From Helianthus annuus (taxonomy: Eukaryota; Streptophyta; Magnoliopsida; Asterales; Asteraceae), in the NCBI RefSeq assembly GCF_002127325.2, contig NC_035448.2:120050538-120114537 (forward strand): a stretch of DNA of 64,000 nucleotides, written 5' to 3'. This document shows positions 58,265 to 64,000 of the stretch, piece after piece. A program made the translations under genes and the position numbers. Numbering within the stretch: the stretch's first letter is position 1; every line of letters starts with the position of its first letter. Below the pieces are notes generated by a model, which saw only the letters and a list, made by a program, of their open reading frames with translations, was not told the DNA's origin and did not search any database.

Positions 58265-58645
58265 TCAAAACCAAAACGATGCAACTAATGAGATGTCGTA
58301 CGGAGGCGAAACTAATGAGATGTCGTACGGAGGCGAAACCGAAACCTCTGGCGGAGGATTTAAAGCTTTTCCGGCAAACCTCTGATGACTCGCCTTCTCT
58401 TTCTTCTGGTTAGGTTTACGGCCGCGACAGTTAACCTGTTCACTACTGGTAAAGTTTTCTTCAATAGCTTCAATTACTTGATGAATTAGTTCTCGGTTAA
58501 CAGACGTTTCCCACCGGAACCAGTAGTTCGTGTAATAATCGAAGCAATCGCAGTCGAATACCGGAGATTTGTGTGCGGCCGGAGCTTTCTTCTTATTGTT
58601 ATTATTAGATGATCTAGGGTTTGTGGAATTATTTTTGGCACAAAT
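58265..58645 (-). pseudogene. Fragment of a small plant gene, 5' end interrupted by an LTR
   Basis: A minus frame runs from the LTR junction at 58645 to a stop at 58265-58267. It contains SPVFDCDCFDYYTNYWFRWE followed by TSVNRELIHQVIEAIEENF, then a basic stretch (GRKPNQKKEKASHQRF). A motif D-C-x-C-F-D-x-Y-x-x-Y-W-x-R-W-x-x-S-x-N-R-x-L-I-H is, from memory, typical of short uncharacterised plant proteins. No biochemical role is known to me. The C-terminus has a 27-bp micro-duplication (SPPYDISLV twice, 58288-58341). Its start codon is not here: upstream coding sequence would lie beyond the inserted element, outside the window. It could be a real gene broken recently or an older pseudogene. Confidence 0.5.
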
Positions 58646-60128
58646 TGTCACGGCCCCCGATCTGGTTTTACCTGTTTCCGGGGCCGCGGGACAGAAACCC
58701 CGTGATATTTGTTTAATTGAGTTTTGCAGCGGAAAATTTTGAACATCAGGATCGTTGTAAAGCTAAATTTTTCCCGATTATTTTTATTTCACAATTCGGG
58801 ATAAAACCCCGATAATTTACAATACATAAGTTTAGTGATAAATTCTTATTTTAAAACATCTTTATTCATTTTATATTGAGCCACTATTTTAAGCTTGAAA
58901 TGCTCCTCAGCACTTTTCCTGATTTACAGCAGATCACCTGAAACATGTTTGAAAAAGATTTTGTCAGCGGGGAAATACTGAGTGAATCATTCATTTTACT
59001 GAAAATGACACATTTGTTATAATTCACAGTATTAAGAGTTTTTACATATGTTTATTATCAACCAACATTTCAAGAATAGGTATTTGTCACAGACCAGCTC
59101 TGTGACTGTGGTCATATCACCATTGGCTGGCCCAATGAGTGACGTATATCACTTTCTTTTAGGCTCGCCCACCTAATGTGATTAAAACAATAATAATACT
59201 GTGCACAATACCCCACATACCGGCTGTAATTTGGTGATTACATAAACTTAATCACTGTAATTATAACTTTGAAAAATTGGTTTGGAGTATTGTAAAACAA
59301 TTGATAAAAAGAGAATGACTCACATTGCAGATTTAGTACTGACAGAATATGATTTTATCCCTGTTAACCTAATTTCACAATAATGCACACAAAACAGAGT
59401 TAGTGATCAATACAGCAGTTACGATGATTTCCCGAGATCAAATACTCGCAATGAATGACCAAGTGCAATACTTCAACTCATTTATCAAAATGACAAATGA
59501 CAAAGTATAGTACTTCAACTCATTATCGAATTATCGACAACGACAAAGTACAATGCTTCAACTCATTTATCGGATTACCGACAAACGACAAAGCATAGCC
59601 CAATGTGGGCGGCACTTAGACATTCTTTGGGTATATTGATCCCGGAAACTGAATCGTAATAGCGATCGAGTAATTACCCTGTTCTGCGGCAGCGATTCGA
59701 TATTAGTGTGTGTGTGAACGATTTCTATTATAACTCAGTGTATAATTCGAATTTTAACGTCGAATCTTCAGCAGAATTCATGTGCCACTGCCCCCTATTT
59801 ATACGTGGATTTTGCTCTCCCTCGCGCCACGCGAAAGAAATAGGTGCACCCGTCGCGTGGCGCGACGGGTCTAGTTTCTAGCCTAGGTTGTTTCGTGTCC
59901 AGTAGCTTTGCTGAGTAATTTTGAACGAATTAATTTCAATTCTACAGCAAATTTAGATGATAATCATCCACTAGGGTTTAACCCCCCTGAGTTTTAGGGG
60001 TCCTGATCCTGATTCCGATTGTTACGAAAATTTTTAGGGTTAGTGCAGAATTACTTGGGTATCTCAATTAGGGTTTTCTTAATAGCTAATTACCATTCTA
60101 ATTATTAATTTTAATGAGAGTTGTTACA
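58646..60128 (-). repeat. 3' LTR of minus-strand chromovirus
   Basis: On minus it starts TGTAACAACTCTCATT right after the purine tract (complement of TCCTCCCCACCTTA, 60129-60142) and ends GGGGGCCGTGACA at 58646. 1483 bp. TATA at 59795-59803. The 5 bp next to it (58641-58645, CAAAT) should recur beyond the other LTR, outside the window. Confidence 0.8.
59795..59869 (-). promoter_or_regulatory. LTR promoter with GC-rich inverted repeats
   Basis: Minus TATA box TATAAATAG (59795-59803). Just upstream on that strand are CGCGCCACGCG (59823-59833) with its inverted partner CGCGTGGCGCG (59854-59864), and the overlapping hairpin CCCGTCGCG, TGG, CGCGACGGG (59849-59869). Confidence 0.5.
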
Positions 60129-60164
60129 TCCTCCCCACCTTAGGAAAAATCTCGTCCTCGAGAT

Positions 60165-63100
60165 TCACTGGAATAGATGAGGATACTTGCGCTTCATTTC
60201 TGACTCTAATTCCCAAGTGTATTCCGGTCCTCTCTTAGAATTCCATTTTACTTTTACCAACACAAGTCGCTTGTGTTTGAGGAATTTGACTTTCCGGTCT
60301 TCTATTTGTAAAGGTTTTTCTATGAATTTCAGTTTTTCATTCACCTCTATGTCTTGAAGAGGTACTACCAGAGATTCATCTGATAAACATTTCTTAAGGT
60401 TGGATACATGAAATACATCATGTACTCCAGCTAGTTCTTCTGGTAGTTGTAAGCGATAAGCAACTGGTCCAATTCGTTGAATTACTGGAAATGGTCCAAC
60501 ATATCGGGGACTCAGTTTCCCTTTCTTACCGAATCTTACAACACCTTTCCAAGGAGATACTTTTAGTAGTACTTTGTCTCCTATTTGGAATTCAAGTGGT
60601 TTGCGACGATTGTCGGCATAGCTCTTCTGGCGATCTCTGGCTGTTTTCAATCTTTCCTTGATTTGTGTTATCTTGTCTGTGGTTTCTTGCACGATTTCTG
60701 GACCTGATAATTGACTTTCTCCTATTTCTGCCCAACATACGGGTGTTCTGCACTTGCGTCCATATAGTGCCTCGAATGGAGCGGCTTCTATACTTGAATG
60801 ATAACTATTATTATAGGAGAATTCAATTAATGGTAAATGGTTATCCCAATTACCTCCAAAGTCAATTACACATGCTCGGAGCATGTCTTCCAGAGTTTGG
60901 ATTGTCCTTTCACTTTGTCCGTCAGTCTGTGGATGATATGCGGTACTTAGATTAAGTCGGGTTCCCATTGATTCTTGAAAACTTGTCCAAAATCGGGAGG
61001 TAAAACGACTATCTCTATCCGATACAATGGAGAGCGGGACTCCATGTAAGGATACTATCTCATCCACATACAGCTTGGCTAATCTTTCCATACTAAAGGT
61101 TTCTTTTATTGGTAGAAAATGAGCGGATTTGGTTAATCGGTCCACGATTACCCAAATAGCATCATTACCTTTTCTGGTTTTAGGCAACTTAGTAACAAAG
61201 TCCATTGTTATGAGTTCCCATTTCCATACCGGCATTTCTAATTGTTGCAGTAAGCCTGAGGGTTTCTGGTGTTCTGCTTTAATTTGTGAACAAATTAAAC
61301 ACTTAGATACATATTCAGCTATGTCCTTTTTCATTCCTATCCACCAGAAATTTTTCCTTAAATCTTGGTACATTTTATTGTTTCCTGGGTGTACAGTATA
61401 CCTAGATTTATGAGCTTCTTCTAAGATTTTCGATCTTAAATTTCCTTGTTTAGGTACCCAAATTCTGCTTTGGTGAAATTTCCAAATTCCATCATTTCCT
61501 TGTTCTAATTCTTTTAGGTAACCTTTCATTCCTTCGGCATCGTCCTTGATTGCTGTTTTCTGGATTTCTTTCACTTGTTCCCGTAAATCTACTTGTAGAT
61601 TTATTCTAAGAGCACGAACTCGCCTTTGTTTTTCATGATACTTACGAGTTAAGGCATCTGCTACTACGTTGGCTTTTCCTTCGTGATATTGAATATCACA
61701 GTCGTAATCACTCAAGACTTCCATCCATCTTCTTTGCCTCATGTTTAATTCTTTTTGTCCGAATATATACCTTAAACTCTTGTGGTCTGTATGAACAGTA
61801 AACTTACTTCCATACAGATAATGTCTCCAAATCTTAAGGGCAAAAACTATGGCTCCTAGTTCTAAATCATGAGTCATATAGTTTTCTTCGTGCTTTTTCA
61901 ATTGTCTAGAGGCATACGCAATTACCTTCTTGCGTTGCATCAACACACATCCGTATCCTAATTTTGAAGCATCACAGTATACTTCAAAATCTTCCGTTCC
62001 TTCTGGTAAGGCTAAGATTGGCGCATTGGTTAATTTCTGCTTTAAGATTCTAAAGGCTTCTTCTTGCTTTGGCCCCCATTCAAACTTAGTGGCTTTACAG
62101 GTTAGCTTAGTTAATGGTACAACTATCTTGGAGAAATCCTTAATAAACCGTCTATAATAACCGGCTAAACCTATAAAACTTCTAATTTCCATCGCAGTTT
62201 GTGGAACCTTCCAATTGGTAATTGCTTCGATTTTAGCAGGATCTATGTGAATACCTTCGTGATTCACCATGTGGCCTAAGAATTGTACTTCTTGTAACCA
62301 AAATTCACACTTTGAGAATTTAGCGTACAGCTTTTCTTTTCTTAACAAAGCTAAGAGTGCATGTAAATGCTGACAATGCTCGGCTTGACTTTTGGAATAA
62401 ATAAGTATATCATCAATAAACACGATCACAAATTTATCCATATATGGTTTACAGATTCTGTTCATCATGTCCATGAATGCAGCTGGGGCATTTGTTAATC
62501 CGAAGGGCATCACTGTAAACTCATAATGACTATACCTAGTTCTGAAAGCAGTTTTAGGTATGTCTTCTTCTTGAACTTTCAATTGATGGTATCCAGATCT
62601 TAAGTCTATCTTAGAGAAATACCTAGCTCCTTGTAATTGATCGAAAAGATCATCAATCCTAGATAATGGGTATCGATTCTTAATTGTAACTTTATTTAAT
62701 TCTCTATAATCAATACACATTCTCATTGATCCATCTTTCTTTTTCACAAACAACACTGGTGCACCCCAAGGGGATGAACTAGGTTGTATAAATCCTTTGC
62801 TTAGTAATTCATCTAATTGCTTTTTCAATTCTAGCATTTCGGTAGGAGCTAATCGATATGGCGCCTTGGCTATCGGTGTAGTTCCTGGGATTAGATGAAT
62901 CCTAAATTCTACTTCTCTGTCTGGTGGTAACCCAGGTAAATCTTCCGGAAATACATCTGGGTATTCTAAGACTACAGGAATTTCCTTGAGTTCTTTGCCT
63001 TTAGTACAAATGATTACTGAAATCATATATACTATTCCTTGGTTCCGTTCATAATTAGCAATTTTCATTACTGATATGAACTTCAATGGTTTCCGAGGTT

Positions 63101-64000
63101 TATCTCCTGAAATCTTAATTACCTCTCCAGTAGGTGCTTGAATTTCTATAGAATTTCTATCACATATGATTTGAGCATGGTTGGCTATTAACCAATCCAT
63201 TCCTAACACAACATCAAACTCAGCTAATTTCATAGGCAATAGGTTTGCAACAAACTTATGACCTGAAAGTTCTATTTCTACTTTTTGCAAAACCTGATTA
63301 ATTTCTATGGAATTCCCATCTGCAGTTTCGACTGTAAAGATCTGCCTAACTGTAGTTAATGGTAACTTAAGAGCTTGACAAAATGAAGTATTTATAAAAC
63401 TTTGGTTCGCACCAGAGTCAAATAATACTTTTGCATAGACGTTGTGGACTAAAAACGTACCAGCGATCACATCCGGAATGAGTTCTGCTTCTTGAGTAGT
63501 CAGCTGAAATGCTCTAACATTCTTCTTAGTAGTTCCTTCAGCTGCCTTGGGTTTGTTGTCTGCTGGGTTGATTAACTTAGGACACTCTGGTTTGATATGT
63601 CCAGCTTCTCCACAATTATAACAAATTATGGTTTTCTTTCTGCAGTTTTCTTCCCGATGTCCGGTTGTTTTGCAAAAATTGCAAATTCTATTACATTTTC
63701 CAAAATGTCTCTTTTTGCAAAATTTGCATAATGGCACATTTGAAGATTGCCCTGTTCCTCTTTTCTTGAAATTACTACTATTACCTACCCTAAATCCTTG
63801 GGTAATTTTCTGAGCCAATTCTTTCTTCCTATCTTCATCTCTTGTACGGATTAGTTCATCGGTTAAGGTATTAGCTAATTCCACTGCATCGTCAATAGTG
63901 CGAGGTCTCGCAGCTTTAACGATATTGCGAATTTCACTAATTAATCCCCAAATATATCGAGAAATGAGTACTGGTTCTGGCGAAGCCAGGTTAGGTACCA
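60165..64000 (-). CDS. Chromovirus gag-pol polyprotein, open, 5' end outside window
   Basis: The frame is open from the window edge (64000) to a stop at 60165-60167, about 1278 codons without a break. Counting from a GTG at 63884, there are three CCHC-like zinc knuckles ([12 protein letters not shown] 53-64, [14 protein letters not shown] 68-81, [14 protein letters not shown] 88-101) and the protease active site [10 protein letters not shown] (D156). The reverse transcriptase has FIDDILIYS (D491, D492). RNase H has [10 protein letters not shown] (about 637). The integrase zinc region is HPGNNKMYQ to CLICSQ, with the core triad in ITMDFVTK (about D894), SDRDSRF (D956) and GQSERT (E992, 35-residue spacing). 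Then come [19 protein letters not shown] and a chromodomain-like tail ending KRKYPHLFQ. Upstream of 63884 the frame continues with [12 protein letters not shown], part of gag. Everything needed for reverse transcription and integration looks intact here. Metal-binding and catalytic residues are in place. Whether gag and the 5' LTR are intact cannot be seen. Confidence 0.93.
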   Translation of the reverse strand, partial: VPNLASPEPVLISRYIWGLISEIRNIVKAARPRTIDDAVELANTLTDELIRTRDEDRKKELAQKITQGFRVGNSSNFKKRGTGQSSNVPLCKFCKKRHFGKCNRICNFCKTTGHREENCRKKTIICYNCGEAGHIKPECPKLINPADNKPKAAEGTTKKNVRAFQLTTQEAELIPDVIAGTFLVHNVYAKVLFDSGANQSFINTSFCQALKLPLTTVRQIFTVETADGNSIEINQVLQKVEIELSGHKFVANLLPMKLAEFDVVLGMDWLIANHAQIICDRNSIEIQAPTGEVIKISGDKPRKPLKFISVMKIANYERNQGIVYMISVIICTKGKELKEIPVVLEYPDVFPEDLPGLPPDREVEFRIHLIPGTTPIAKAPYRLAPTEMLELKKQLDELLSKGFIQPSSSPWGAPVLFVKKKDGSMRMCIDYRELNKVTIKNRYPLSRIDDLFDQLQGARYFSKIDLRSGYHQLKVQEEDIPKTAFRTRYSHYEFTVMPFGLTNAPAAFMDMMNRICKPYMDKFVIVFIDDILIYSKSQAEHCQHLHALLALLRKEKLYAKFSKCEFWLQEVQFLGHMVNHEGIHIDPAKIEAITNWKVPQTAMEIRSFIGLAGYYRRFIKDFSKIVVPLTKLTCKATKFEWGPKQEEAFRILKQKLTNAPILALPEGTEDFEVYCDASKLGYGCVLMQRKKVIAYASRQLKKHEENYMTHDLELGAIVFALKIWRHYLYGSKFTVHTDHKSLRYIFGQKELNMRQRRWMEVLSDYDCDIQYHEGKANVVADALTRKYHEKQRRVRALRINLQVDLREQVKEIQKTAIKDDAEGMKGYLKELEQGNDGIWKFHQSRIWVPKQGNLRSKILEEAHKSRYTVHPGNNKMYQDLRKNFWWIGMKKDIAEYVSKCLICSQIKAEHQKPSGLLQQLEMPVWKWELITMDFVTKLPKTRKGNDAIWVIVDRLTKSAHFLPIKETFSMERLAKLYVDEIVSLHGVPLSIVSDRDSRFTSRFWTSFQESMGTRLNLSTAYHPQTDGQSERTIQTLEDMLRACVIDFGGNWDNHLPLIEFSYNNSYHSSIEAAPFEALYGRKCRTPVCWAEIGESQLSGPEIVQETTDKITQIKERLKTARDRQKSYADNRRKPLEFQIGDKVLLKVSPWKGVVRFGKKGKLSPRYVGPFPVIQRIGPVAYRLQLPEELAGVHDVFHVSNLKKCLSDESLVVPLQDIEVNEKLKFIEKPLQIEDRKVKFLKHKRLVLVKVKWNSKRGPEYTWELESEMKRKYPHLFQ

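Noticed and set aside
58646..58651. GTG at 58649-58651 as the true start of the small gene
   Set aside because: It lies within the first bases of the LTR; the natural start must be beyond the insertion.

Overview
This is a plant nuclear window, dicot and most likely Asteraceae. That assignment rests on my recollection that the gag and copia reading frames at 5477-5995 and 18218-19520 are of a type common in that family; no search was run. It holds one clearly functional host gene, a two-exon chlorophyll a/b-binding protein gene for CP24/LHCB6 (11116-12327). A possible host gene fragment lies at 58265-58645 and a captured phosphatase exon at 28125-28219. Almost everything else is transposable elements, many nested inside each other. 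I saw no rRNA or tRNA genes and no CRISPR array.

Layout. 1-4058: 3' end of a Ty3/gypsy chromovirus and its 3.8-kb 3' LTR. 4059-5476: a reverse-oriented LTR piece. 5477-8520: 5'-truncated Sirevirus-like copia element ending in its 3' LTR. 8743-10853: a Mutator-like element (9-bp target duplication) carrying an hAT MITE and a Stowaway MITE, ending 253 bp before the CP24 start codon. 11116-12327: CP24.

13423-49276 is a stack of insertions in and around a minus-strand Helitron whose 3' end is at 13423. (a) A non-autonomous LTR element (13444-25417) that itself received a chromovirus (LTR 14148-17640). (b) An hAT MITE (25614-36328) split by a 10-kb Helitron (25875-36028), which carries a protein phosphatase 5 exon and an integrase-LTR fragment of a chromovirus. 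(c) A second Mutator-like element (37103-49276) holding a CACTA MITE and a complete but decayed Tat-clade LTR retrotransposon (38163-48538) with an antisense extra gene. Target duplications or terminal motifs support most boundaries. 49353-50743: two plus-strand Helitron copies; the second is related to the interrupted minus copy.

51765-56858 is a very young LTR element reduced to two 2.5-kb LTRs around about 105 bp. 58646-64000 is the 3' half of a minus-strand chromovirus with an open polyprotein; its LTR abuts the possible host gene fragment.

The observation I rate highest: every LTR promoter that I could place (eight loci, seven element families, copia and gypsy) has a palindrome or short-loop inverted repeat within about 250 bp upstream of its TATA box. 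The sequences differ between families. Such palindromes are known in Sireviruses; the same arrangement in chromovirus and Tat LTRs is what stands out.
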